Part shown: one piece after another, positions 42,117 through 52,822 of the stretch | How positions within the stretch are numbered: the stretch's first letter is position 1 | How the letters are laid out: each line of letters starts with the position of its first letter | Source of the DNA: Volutella citrinella | Taxonomy: Eukaryota > Ascomycota > Sordariomycetes > Hypocreales > Nectriaceae | Assembly (NCBI GenBank): GCA_034401135.1 | Contig: JAWZSP010000004.1 | Span: 4,836,001-4,900,000, forward strand | Length of the DNA: 64,000 bases | Reading direction: 5' to 3' | Program-made: the position numbers and the translations under genes | The notes under the pieces: model-generated | Told to the model about the DNA's origin: nothing | The model's database searches: none | What the model saw: the letters and a program-made list of their open reading frames with translations, nothing else

Positions 42117-42684
42117 TTACAAGGCCATGATGCCGAAGCACCCACACGCAATTGTCATGCTTTCCAACACACTCAATGCCCCAGTGTTCACACTCGACAC
42201 ACTGCCACCTGCTTGGCGCTCCTCTAGCTGATATACATCGATCGGATCGCCGGATTCTCGGATGGCAAACATGACGATGAATGCAGATGTCCACATGACG
42301 ACGGAGATGCCAAGGAGGAGAATGTACCAGAGGGGTGGTCTCGGGTCAAGTTGGCTTCTAGGAGAGACTGGCACTCTGGGGATGAAGAAGTGGAGAGATG
42401 CCTTCCGTTGTGATTTTGTGAGCAATTTGTATGAAGAGTGGCCTTGTTGGACGTACGATTCCAATGTTGAATGCGGCAGACGCCAACATCCTGGGTCCTG
42501 GCTTCTGAGAGACGACCCCGGCAGAGAGTGCGATAACGCCGCATGAAGTTATCCATCTGCCGACATCTGCTCTGAATAGACGATTGTAGAGCTTCTTTAC
42601 TGGATTCTTCTCCTCTTCCGTCCCCGTCAGGTCCCTGAATATCTGACTCGGCGAGTCCATGTAGTGCGGGCATACAAACGCCAT
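42117..42684 (-). CDS. Small membrane protein of unknown function
   Basis: Two exons (42457-42684, 42117-42401) give 170 aa. About 35 hydrophilic residues (MAFVCPHYMDSPSQIF..., TGTEEEKNPVKKLYNRLF) lead into a weakly hydrophobic segment (WITSCGVIALSAGVVS), a second (LASAAFNIGIASLHFFI), a strong transmembrane helix (LWYILLLGISVVMWTSAFIVMFAI) and a final hydrophobic end (LESMTIACGCFGIMAL). No catalytic motif is evident and I do not recognise the family. It is transcribed in the same direction as the flavin monooxygenase downstream of whose stop it lies, 370 bp away, so the two could be co-regulated. Confidence 0.5.
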
Positions 42685-43050
42685 CTTTGTCTCGTTGGTT
42701 GATGATGAATTTCTGGATATTTTGGACTAGCCATCCCACGGCACATGTGAAACTGCGGCAATGGACATTTCTTAAGTCTGCAGGAAATGCTCCTGTTGAC
42801 TCTGGGGTGACGCAATTGTCTACGGCTATTTGCTTGGCGCTGCCTTGGCGACTTGGACGCTGTGGGGATCCCGCTGACCTACTGGCCCAGCGCAGTGCAG
42901 GGCATGGAGTCCCCTAATCTCAGCGTGCCCGTGTTTCACCTTGGCTGTCGTCATTGTTGGCCGCCTCGTAAACACCTGTGCCGGCTAACCGGCCATTCAT
43001 GATTAGACAGCAACCACATGTGACTCTTCTCCCTTAAATGCCAAGCTGTA
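42685..43050. other. Intergenic
   Basis: This short spacer lies between two same-strand genes. Nothing is recognised. Confidence 0.5.
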
Positions 43051-44388
43051 TCACATTTGTAGCTCAGGGGCACCCAAGAACCCGAGCACCTTGGCCTTTT
43101 TAATATTTGGCGATGTGACGAAGCGCGCGACAAGCCTGGATACGAACGCATGGGACAGGACGAAGCGACTGACGAAATAGTAGAGCGAGTTTGCCCATGT
43201 CTGGAGCCGCGTCACTGCTGCCGATTGCTTAAAGTCTGTCGTGACGGGATCCGACCTGTCGCGCTGGTATGTGTGAAAGACATTGCGTATCACGTCAAGA
43301 CCAGGCTGCCCATTGGCCGCGCTGGCAATGGCCTCGTGTAGCCCGTTGCACAGAACCACGACGTCTTGGATGCCGTTGTTGAGGCCCAGGCCTGCATTCG
43401 GTGTGAACTTGTGGCACGCGTCGCCCGCCAGGACAATCCGCCCCCAGCTCCAGTGCTTCACGATGCCCTCGCCCAGGTCAGACATGCCGGCTGTCAGACG
43501 ACGGTCGTACACATCCCTGACAGTAAGTGCCTCGGTGACTGGAAAATGGCCAATCTTGTCAATGAACTCGTTCATCTCGGCCTCTGAGTACGTCTGTAAA
43601 TCTGTCGCTGCCTTGGGCATCTTGTCGTAGAGCAGAATCCAGCCTCTTTCTTGACCCGTCAGGTACATGGCCGCGAGGTCCTGGCCTGTGGTCTCAAAAT
43701 TCTCACCCGGTGGCGACGGGCGAGGGAAGCTGGCCCAAAGACATCGATACTCGGAACTGTATGGATGTTCAGGGTCCCATTCACGGTCGGGGCGTTCGGA
43801 GAGGGCCAGCTCTCTCATGAGGGTTCTGGTGACGCTATGCACGCCGTCGGCGCCCAAGACGATGGATCCGTGATAGACACTGCCATCGACGCATGTCACA
43901 GCAGCGCCATCTTGGTTTGCATCAATGGCGGCCACTCTCTTGTTGGAGTGGTAGCGTGATCTGGCCTCTTCTGGCAGCGCTTCCCACAGGGTTTGGACGA
44001 GATGTGCGCGGTGAAAGGCAACCAATCCCACCCCGTGGCTATGTAATAGTCAAAATGCTGTTCACAAAGCCGCTCCTTGGATCCAAACTTACTCGTCTTT
44101 GATAAGCTGCAACTCTGTGCCCTCCTTGAACTGGTATCCAGTTGCAAGAAACCCTTTCGTATAGAGGAGCTCGCTTCCAATCTCCATGAGTCGTTCGTAC
44201 AGGCCAAGTTGTTGCATCACGCGCATGTTCTGTGGTGTAAGGACCAACGCAGCACCTTGGTCGAGGACAACATTCTCACGGCGCTCCAAGACGACAAAGT
44301 CGATGCCTGCTCTGTGAAGGATATGGGCGGCTACTAAGCCCACAGGGCCACCCCCAGCGATGATTACCTTGAATCTATCGCCAGTCAT
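43051..44388 (-). CDS. FAD-dependent monooxygenase, PaxM/salicylate-hydroxylase type
   Basis: Two exons (44093-44388, 43051-44038) give 427 aa; the start [10 protein letters not shown] is favoured over an upstream Met. The dinucleotide-binding motif is [17 protein letters not shown] (Gly12-Gly17), followed by VVLERRENV for the FAD ribose. [12 protein letters not shown] is the DG motif and [26 protein letters not shown] the GD motif. The last 60 residues contain hydrophobic helices ([22 protein letters not shown]) that may tether it to membranes, as in PaxM-like epoxidases. It should use NAD(P)H and O2 to hydroxylate or epoxidise a hydrophobic substrate. No prenyltransferase or terpene cyclase is nearby, so a meroterpenoid pathway cannot be claimed. 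Confidence 0.85.
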
Positions 44389-44935
44389 TTGGAGGCGCGA
44401 TATATTTGGATTGACCGTCAGTCTCAACTTCCTGGGTCGTGGTGATGCCGAGAGCTAAGGTACTTAAGGATATCCCGGGGGCCCGATGATGTGATTCATG
44501 TCTCAGATAACGTCACCCTTTTCCCTTTGGCTCGTACGTGATTGACCCGGCACATCGATCCACTGACTGCGCGAATTCGCGGAATGACCCGTACAATTCA
44601 GGTGAGACGCGGTAATCTCCCGCTGTCTTATCACCATCACCAATGGCGAGTGGCGCGAGACGGGACAGGTCGGAGTAGGAGCAGGGTAGAACAGCATGTG
44701 AACACAAGTGGGCGCGACTGTGTGTTTATCGAGACTAGACTTTATGAGTAAATGAGCACCAGCTATTGACCAGACCTCATTAAAAATGTCGGAACCATTT
44801 TATCAATGTCATTTCTATGGCCCCAACCCAAGGATCCTTCAACCATGATCCGCATTCCAATACACCCCTCTCACTCCTTGTCTGTATCTTGGCTTCTGGT
44901 GGAGAGACACTCTGCAGACAAAATTACCGAGTGTG
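44389..44935. other. Intergenic
   Basis: The spacer is the upstream region of the monooxygenase and the 3' side of the sugar transporter. Short frames on both strands lack domain signatures. Confidence 0.5.
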
Positions 44936-46860
44936 TTAAACTTTCTCGTCTGCGGCCAACTCAGGCGGCCGAACAGACGTAGCCTCAGCCTCGACACTTC
45001 CGCTGGTGGCCTGTCGCCTAATCACACGGCGGTGATTCTCATTCAAGCCCATCATAATACGAGGCTCGTCGAAAAACATCTGGTCAACCTCCTCGAGTGT
45101 CCTCCCCGAAGTCTCAACCCCAAACACATACGCCAGCGGCACAAACAGGGCGCAAATGGCGGCCCAAATCCAGAAGAAGCTTCCAGCCAAGCTTTCGATC
45201 CCCTTTGGCGTGACCATGACGACCACGAAATTGCTAATCTGGATAAAGGCGTTAGAGACTGCTGGATTTGGAGTATGAGAGAATGACTTACCCAGTGAGC
45301 GAAAACCCCGACGGCCGTGGCCTTGTTCCGCACGCGCAGAGGTTGAATCTCGGCCGAGTAGGACCAAGAGACTGGAAGGAAGCCGAGAACGTAGGCATCA
45401 AGGAACAAAAACATGAATGCGACTGCAGCGGCGGCGGCAGCAGATCCTTTATGCAACAGACAGCCTGAGATAACAAGTAGACAGACGGCGCACAGTGCCG
45501 CTGAGTACATGATGGACTTGCGACGCCCAAGCTTGTCGAGAAAGAAGTATGGCGTCGTGGCAACTAAGGAGCATTGTGTAAAGGCGACTGCGGCCAAGAC
45601 TAGCGAGACGACCTGGCTGTATCCAAGGAATGTCTGGAGGATGTAGCCCAGGTAGCTGATGTGTTTATTAGCGTTATTCTCCATGGGTCGCCGGATCTGT
45701 GTGACTCACTAAGAAAGCGAGTTGATGCCGCTCCACTGATTGATGAGATAGGGTCCCATGCCCAGCAACACACGCTGGAGGTTGCGAGACTTCGTGTTGT
45801 TGTGGAACAGTTCGTGCCATGATGCCTCGCCAGCCTCTTCTTCCAGCGCAATGAACTTGAGAATCTCCGAGAGCTGGTCTTCTACATCTTTGCTCTCAAG
45901 TGGCTTGTCCAGGATGCGAGAAAGCAGCTGTCGAGCTTCCTCGACATTTCCGTTCTTGGCCGTCCAGCGCGGACTCTCGGGGAGCCACAGACAAAGAGTG
46001 AGGACGAGGCCAGAGAAGACAATCTGGCAGGCAATCTATAGACCTGAGTGAGTAGAAGACTGGAAATTACCGAGGCAGGACTCACGGGGAAGCGCCACTG
46101 CATTGAGCTCTCGGCGTACAATGTACCCAGGCAGACCCAACTGGCGACTGCGATTCCAGCTGGGATGAGGAACGACTGCACGACCAAGAGGGCACCTCGG
46201 TTGTGAGCAGGGAGGGTCTCGGACTGGAGGATGGGGACGGCGACTGTGCTGAGACCGACGCCTATGCCACCGATGATTCGAGCGACGAACCTGTAGAAGG
46301 TGTTAGTCTAGGTCGCCGCGAGGTACAGTCGACTCACATTTGTGCGTAGGAGTAGCAAGCAGCCTGGATAATGGCGCCAATGATGACTTGTCTCGTTAGT
46401 CAAACACCCGTGCGAGGTCACGCTAGGGAAATACCAATGATGTTGGCATATACAATGCTTCTCTTTCTTCCAATCCGTTCGCCAAACACGAATGCGACCA
46501 GAGCGCCGAGGGCACAGCCAATGTCATAGATTGCCGTGACGAGACCGCTCATGGTGGAGTTGGCTAGGCTTATGTGAGTATTGAAAAAGGAAGATGAGTC
46601 AAACTGAACTAACGGTTTCCCAGAATCGCTTGGAACCGGGAGCCGGCAAGAATGCCACCAAACAAGCCTTGCCATGTTAGTATGTTAACGAAAGGACCGC
46701 GACTCTGCTCATACCCTGATCATACTAGAATGATATACGTTAGCAAGCTCCAACATATTGCAGTCTTTCCAATGCTTACGCCGAAGAGTAAAAAGTCAAA
46801 GCCGCAAGTCAGCAGAATAATCGCCGTGAGGGCGCGGCCTCGAAGTTGTGCAACCATCAT
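44936..46860 (-). CDS. Sugar porter (MFS), hexose-transporter type, nine exons
   Basis: Exons 46780-46860, 46715-46724, 46614-46667, 46435-46563, 46338-46386, 46086-46290, 45710-46035, 45292-45655 and 44936-45238 give 506 aa. Exon 2 is only 10 nt and supplies YDQG of the helix-1 motif GYDQGLFGG. Other sugar-porter signatures are TAIYDIGCALGALVAF, GERIGRKRS, LWLPESPRW, DKLGRRKSIMYS and VFGVETSGRTLEEVD. Twelve helices are predicted, with an acidic cytosolic tail. It should import hexose or a related polyol with protons at the plasma membrane; the substrate is not evident. Exon number is high for a fungal sugar porter. Confidence 0.87.
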
Positions 46861-47706
46861 ATCGTTGACAAGCTGTTATGTTATCCTGACAGCATGCACT
46901 GTAGGCACCGGAGTGAAATCACTTTATAGGCTACACAACCCTGGCAACATTACTGGGTCGTCGGTTCCGCGCAGTGGCGTCATTGAGGTGTCAAAGCACG
47001 TCGAGCAGAACCGACGGTCGCTATCTTGCGAGACAGCAGCATTGCGATAGGACCATCCGCAGACCCGGCGGGGCTCGCGAATCTAAAGCTTGACAGCACG
47101 CCATGCCAAGAGAGCCCGACAATTTGGGCCACCACGTGGAAGTGCGGATATTGGGCAAAGACAAGACTGTCGTGTCCCGAATGGCCGGGTTTGTCTTATC
47201 ATCCCCACCAGCTCTCGGAGAACGCCATGGCTGTGGCCCAGGTTTCCTTGCATTATTACATATTGCAGGGCTGGTCGGCTATCAGTGCTTCGTGCATTGG
47301 TGCTGCGTCTCCTTAATTACCTTGCCTTGCACGCATCGGTGACGGCTAGTCATCAAATGGCTTACACTCCCCCACACAAACCTCAACCAGAAGCTGAATC
47401 TGCGCTGTGTAGCATAACTACCCAAGATGGAATGATGGCATGCAGCATCGCGAGAGACGAGAATGAAACACAAACAATCGAGACTTGGCAAAACATCGGT
47501 TAACGAGTCGGGTTGCACAGCCCTGTTGTGTTGTCAGCTCGTCCATCCAATGATGTGACATTCTCTCAGGACCCCGGTCCACCAGCGGCTAAATGTGCAG
47601 CCTCCATCAGCCCCAGCTCCTTCATTTCATTCTGCAACATCTGCGGCAATCAGGCAACGACTGATCATCTCGTCCGCACTTCTGCATCACAGTGTGGCCC
47701 CCAACC
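46861..47706. other. Intergenic, divergent promoters
   Basis: About 850 bp lies between divergent genes. Overlapping short frames have no domain. Nothing is recognised. Confidence 0.5.
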
Positions 47707-50024
47707 ATGAGCCAGCTCAGACACACAAAGGCCGAGCCATATTGCGTCCTCTGCCACCACACCATTGCGGCATTCGACGTCTTCTGGCCATATCACACCG
47801 AGTATAACGTCGCTAGTAGACGCGATCCAAGCCTGAATGACTTTGTAGCTTGTGAGTCTCCTACATGTTTACTGTGGCTGGTCATTCTGCTCACAGCAAC
47901 AGTCTACCAGCGGGACAATGCGCGGACAAACCAATCCCGGCCCGACATGTTCTTCACCCGCATCGGCGTTTCAGAGGAACCGTCATGGGTGGAAATCTCA
48001 GAGTGCAGGTCTCGCCAAGCGTCTCGCCGAGAGCAGCCCGTTCCACAGCACAAGCTCATAACCCTGAGCCTGCGTGAGAATCTCGTCCTCTGCTTCCAAT
48101 ACGGCCCTTGCCATGCTTGCAACCTCCTGCGCTCTCTCAACTATGCTCACACGGCATGCCTCAGGCTGACCAAGAAGCTGGATCCCAGCTTTTCCTTGCG
48201 ACATCTGCCTCCTGCGGCTCGCGCAACCTGTCCAATACTGGCATGGGACCACGCCTATCCCGGTGATCCTCCCCAACTGGCCACCTTTAACAATATCGAC
48301 AACGTTGGGTTGAGTGCGACAGATCTAGGTCGACTCATGATCAACATTCGGAAGTCATTACCTGCAGAAATACAGGCCAATATCCTCCAGTACACTCAGC
48401 CCTTGTTCCAATCTCTCATGAACTGCACAGCCGTAGGCCGCTCATATCGCCATCTCCAGCAGCAAATGTCATCCACCGCCCATCCTCTACGTCGTGGCCT
48501 CTTTCGGCTCCGCGACTGTGCCGAAATCAGCAAGATGGGTGTCGATTTCGTCAACATTCTTGGCGAGCCCTGCATCGTGCGTCTTGGGGCGGGCGAGAAT
48601 GCACGCTGCCACCAGGAAATCCCCGTCGCAACCTGGGAAGTTTCTGGGCTGCAGGTTGCTCTCGGGACGTACGGCGTGACCGGTATCCGCATTGTCTACC
48701 GCAATTCTTCATTCTCTCCGTGGCTCGGCGTGCAGAAGCAGAAGTTTGTGACTACGTACAGAGGACGTGACTTGCGACAGCTCGAGGTTCTCCTTGATGT
48801 AAGCGTAGGCACGCAGTTGGTCTCGTCATTACTGACCGATAACAGGGTATCAAACTAGCACACTTCCGTTTCAACACAGAAGACGCTGGGAAAATCAGCC
48901 CGCAGTCACCGGCATCGGCCCAAGTGTTTTGGGATCAGCCAATGCCACTTCGACCGTCACTGAGGCATCTTCTCATTGAATGCGGAGCTTCAGGTGGCAG
49001 GTATACTCGCGTCCACCCAGGAGCTCGGTTTGCCAATCATCTCTGGATCCAACCCAACACGCTCCGCTCACTTACAACATTCTGGCGCTCAGACGCGTTG
49101 TGTGGTATCCAGGTCAACGGAGACAGTCGCCAGATGCTAGGCGATGCTTCTAGCGACGTTGCAATCACACACTTTCTTGGCTCTGGGGAGTTTCTCAAGT
49201 CCCTGCATGTGATTTCGGAACCCTGCTGCCAATGCCTTTTGGTAAGTCGTCTTGGTGCATGCCTGGGCCGACAACATCTGACTTCAACTAAACTAGTTCA
49301 CCACCTCCAGAGGCCGTACTCTATGCTTTGGGCCGCTTCCACAATCAGAGCCGCGCAAGTATTGCATCTCAACTATTGAGGCGAATCCCAATGAGTATAT
49401 CGTAGGACTCTTTGTCGATCCGACCACGAGAGATCTCCTTGGTTACCGGTCTTTTGGCGTTTCACTGGAATCTCAAGAGACGGGCGTTGGTTCAACTGCT
49501 CATCCACTCGTCATCCCAACTCTCGGCGACGAATATCTTTATGGAGGTGAAAATATTTTTCTAAGCCTTGGAAGGCTCACAAATGTCAAAGAGCTGCACA
49601 TGCTTAGACAGGATGATCGGTGTCTCGGGCTACGCATTGATCGTCACGATGGCACTACCGACACCCTTGGCCAATGGAGCCCATCCAAGAATTGTGCCAC
49701 CACTATTATATACGAAAGCTCCAATGGACCCTTAATATCTCTCGAATTTGAGTATAGATATAAGTATTCGGAGCACGGCCCTGGCCAGATCCAGACAATC
49801 AACGTCAATACCATTGGGACTGATGCCTGGTCTACGCCTTCATTTATCTGGAACGACCCCAGCCAGGCATGTTCTCCGTCCCACTGATCAAAAATTGCAA
49901 CTAATTATTACAGGAAATTGCTTGGGTGTTTACTAGTCGGGCTGATGTGGTACAGTTGTGGGATGGGCAGTATGAGGAGTGGAGGAAGGTTCAGGGCGAC
50001 CACTCCGTAATGAATGTACAATGA
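47707..50024 (+). CDS. Large fungal F-box-like protein of unknown function
   Basis: Five exons (47707-47851, 47897-48798, 48846-49241, 49297-49866, 49914-50024) give 707 aa. The N-terminus has a CxxC pair (EPYCVLCHHTIAAFDVFW), and GPCHACNLL a second. SLPAEIQANILQYTQPLF, about residue 200, matches the F-box core LPxEIxxxIL, so it may recruit substrates to an SCF ubiquitin ligase. The remaining 450 residues look beta-rich (WEVSGLQVALGTYGVTGIRI, FVTTYRGRDLRQLEVLLD, YIVGLFVDP) and resemble large families of lineage-expanded fungal proteins. Intron 4 is GC-AG (gcatgt...ttacag). The first intron is 45 nt, in frame and without stops; retention would add a hydrophobic segment. Function is unknown. 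Confidence 0.68.
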
Positions 50025-50439
50025 TCAAGGACCGCAATTCCATAACTCGGCGCACTTGGATTGAAGCACTATTTACATGCTCACCGTACCTGGTAAAACT
50101 GCTGAGTTGCTGAGTCCTAGGATCTGCGGCCAAGTAAATTTGACTACGTTGTACCAGTACGTAGTAGATGCAGGGTACCTTTGCTGCCAAGGTTACCGCT
50201 TTTCAGCACAACAGGGTCTTACTCGGCTGGCCCGGACCGACGACCCCCCTGGTTGGAGTCACCAGATGGGTACAAATAGAGCATGGCGTCAAGGGGGCCT
50301 TGCGTTTTCGTATTACCAGGTTATGCATGACCGGGCTGAATATGGCTTCAGTAGTAGTGCTGCATCATAGCCACGTCACATTCCAAGCGGTGTCCGTAGA
50401 AAAGGTGGCATGAAAGCATTGCTTGGGTATTCTATAATT
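50025..50439. other. Intergenic, convergent 3' ends
   Basis: This short spacer lies between converging genes. Nothing is recognised. Confidence 0.5.
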
Positions 50440-51777
50440 CTAAAACGACAACAATCCAAACCAGCCCTTTTTCTTGAAATTGCGCCCCACGCCCTCCTCC
50501 AGCTTCCACATGCCGTTGATTAGCATCCTTCCATCATCATCCAGCTCCCAAAACCGGTCGGGGATCGACTCGAACCAAGGCCGTTGGTACTGTGGCAAAT
50601 CTTCGTGTTTTTTCTTTTCCGCTTGCTCTCCGTTCAGTAACGCCGCTGTTTCATGGTTGGGTGGCGGCATGTCCTTGATGCCGAACTCGTCAAAGCAGCT
50701 CGCAACGCTGAGGAGGTCCTCGTCTGTCTTTAGTTGATGCACGGCAATCGCATCTTTGCCGCTGAGAGCGTGCCAGAGAGCCGTGGGGTCTGTCCCCTTG
50801 CGTGCCCAGGGCGTCTTCTTGTTGCCCTCCCATCTCATGTCCGCCTTGTCAAACTCAAACTTCTCGCTCTCGCTGAAAGGAATAAAGGTGACCTTCTTCT
50901 GGCCCTTGAGCAACAGATATCCCATTGTCACGTCTTCGTTGGTGACGAGTGGAAACTTCCTTTGGAGCTCTGGCATCAGCTCGACCAGGTCCCAGCTAAC
51001 GGTGTAGGTCGCGCCGTGTGGGAAAACCAGATTGAAGCCGTCGTTGTAGAAGAGCTGTCCAAATAACATGTACTTGGTCACCGGTCTTGGGCTTCCCAAC
51101 GTCTGGTTCAGCCGGGGCAACAGTTTCCGTTCCCACATTCCACGGGCGTTGAAGAACATATCCGCGTCCACTTTGCTCACAAACGCATATCTTCTGGGGC
51201 TCTTGGTCGCTAGCCATCGGTAGAGTTCAATGGTTTTGACAGAGTTGGCAGTAAAGTCGTCCTCCCTCAGGTGATCCAGAACAATGAGGTCGCCATGTGT
51301 CCTGTTCTCGGCCTGAAGAGCCTTCGTCCACCGAGGGCCAGGGTTCGAAACGACAAACTTGGTGTCCACTGGGACAACGTCCTTGTAGAGCCTCATCCAG
51401 GTAGACCGAATCAACTCCCTCCTATCCAAGTCCTTTGCCGCACACACTACCACTGCAAGCCACGGGTGTATTGTACCATCGTCTCGGTCTCGGCTAGATC
51501 CGACCATTGGCGACTCGGGAAAGGGTTCGAGCGTGTATTCAAAGTCGGTTTTCTCGTAGTCGGACAGTGGGACTCCATGGACACTGCTATCCACGTAGGG
51601 AGGAGCCCAAGTCTTGCTATGCAGATGGGGCAGCCTGGACAAATAGGACAGGTATACTGAGACGCAGATCAGAGCCGCCACAAAAGCACCAAGAATTCGA
51701 ACAGGTCGAATGTGAGGGCATCGTGAAAGCGTTGCCGAAGAAAGGTGCCTCTCTTCAGAAGGCACCAGTGGAAGCAT
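50440..51777 (-). CDS. Type II membrane beta-1,3-glycosyltransferase (GT31-like)
   Basis: This is a single exon of 445 aa. A cytosolic N-terminus is followed by a signal anchor at about residues 28-50 (ILGAFVAALICVSVYLSYL) and a stem region. The catalytic domain contains AAKDLDRRELIRSTWMR, the opening of the GT31 fold (R-x-x-I-R-x-T-W), FVSKVDADMFF with the DXD metal site, and FPLVTNEDVTMG, the EDVxxG acid/base motif. It should transfer galactose or N-acetylglucosamine from a UDP donor in the Golgi. The C-terminal 100 residues (WFESIPDRFWELDDDGRML...) are typical of fungal members. The acceptor is unknown. Confidence 0.85.
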   Translation of the reverse strand: MLPLVPSEERHLSSATLSRCPHIRPVRILGAFVAALICVSVYLSYLSRLPHLHSKTWAPPYVDSSVHGVPLSDYEKTDFEYTLEPFPESPMVGSSRDRDDGTIHPWLAVVVCAAKDLDRRELIRSTWMRLYKDVVPVDTKFVVSNPGPRWTKALQAENRTHGDLIVLDHLREDDFTANSVKTIELYRWLATKSPRRYAFVSKVDADMFFNARGMWERKLLPRLNQTLGSPRPVTKYMLFGQLFYNDGFNLVFPHGATYTVSWDLVELMPELQRKFPLVTNEDVTMGYLLLKGQKKVTFIPFSESEKFEFDKADMRWEGNKKTPWARKGTDPTALWHALSGKDAIAVHQLKTDEDLLSVASCFDEFGIKDMPPPNHETAALLNGEQAEKKKHEDLPQYQRPWFESIPDRFWELDDDGRMLINGMWKLEEGVGRNFKKKGWFGLLSF

Positions 51778-52822
51778 GATTCAAGTGTATGATAGTGAGG
51801 GACTCTGAAGGTAGCTGGTGAATTGTCGAGACTGGGCAGCCCGTGAGAGGTATTTGTCAATGTAGTAAATGCATTGTTAGTGGTGGGAAGAGACGACAAA
51901 GCCGAGTTGGCAAGTGAAAGGGCCCAAAGGGGTGACCATTTCGGGTCTTATCACCTCTTTGGTCCAAAAGCAGAACAGCCGCAGGTCTCGTTCAATTGTC
52001 ATCTAATATACGGATGGCCTTTTGGGCAAGATCTTTCGTTGCAGTGGAAAGCAGGGCATCAACCAGCCCTGCACCAGCACCGTCCAGATGCCCAGCCCTG
52101 AACGGCTGCTGGTTGGCCTGTCATACGAGGTGACCAATCAGCAACTAGCCAGCGTCTTTTAAGGTCGCGAACGACATGGATTAAGCATATTTTTCGTGTA
52201 ACGGCCCACCTCCCCTCGTCTCAATGGTGCGGGTGGCCAGTCTGGTCCCTTGAATTCTGAATTGATTCCGCAGTCAAGTGTCGATATTATGTCCGTTTCT
52301 AACCAAATGCCAAGAGACGTTGGCACTTTGGAGACACAGCCCCCCGCAGCCAGATCGATGTTGGCCCACAAGGCCATATCCGGTCAAACCCAGCGCCCGC
52401 ACTCCACAGGCTACAGCCAGATTCATTACATGACGCCACTGGATACGAGGGGGGCTGAGTAGAGTCTCAGTTGCGTCTGTCAATGAGGGGCCCGGGTCCC
52501 AGCAGGTGATTGGCCACCTGTCAAGGAAACTGACCAGAACAGCTGCATTTGCAATTCCATTCTCGGCAGGGGCCGAACAGCAGGGATAGACCGCCGGTGG
52601 CAGTGGGGCAATAATTCCATGTTGTGCTGCGCCATCCATGTATTAAGACTGCAGTTTAGGTCTTTTGGGAGAAGACCGGATGAAAGAGGCCAGGGTCCTT
52701 GCTCTCCGGCCCCTGCCGTGCGGAGGCCGACGTCTCCAACTTCCGCCAGGTCTCCGCAACCCCGACTCTATCATCTCAATCGCTGGCGGAACTGTCGGCC
52801 TCCGCCACCCTCCTCTATCCTC
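51778..52822. other. Intergenic
   Basis: This one-kb spacer is the upstream region of the GT31 gene and the 3' side of the permease gene. Pro/Arg-rich open frames at 52.6-52.9 kb are shadows without domains. Confidence 0.5.

Noticed and set aside
4375..44388. PaxU-like and PaxM-like proteins suggesting an indole-diterpene cluster
   Set aside because: They are about 38 kb apart with ordinary genes between, and there is no geranylgeranyl synthase, prenyltransferase or PaxB-type cyclase.
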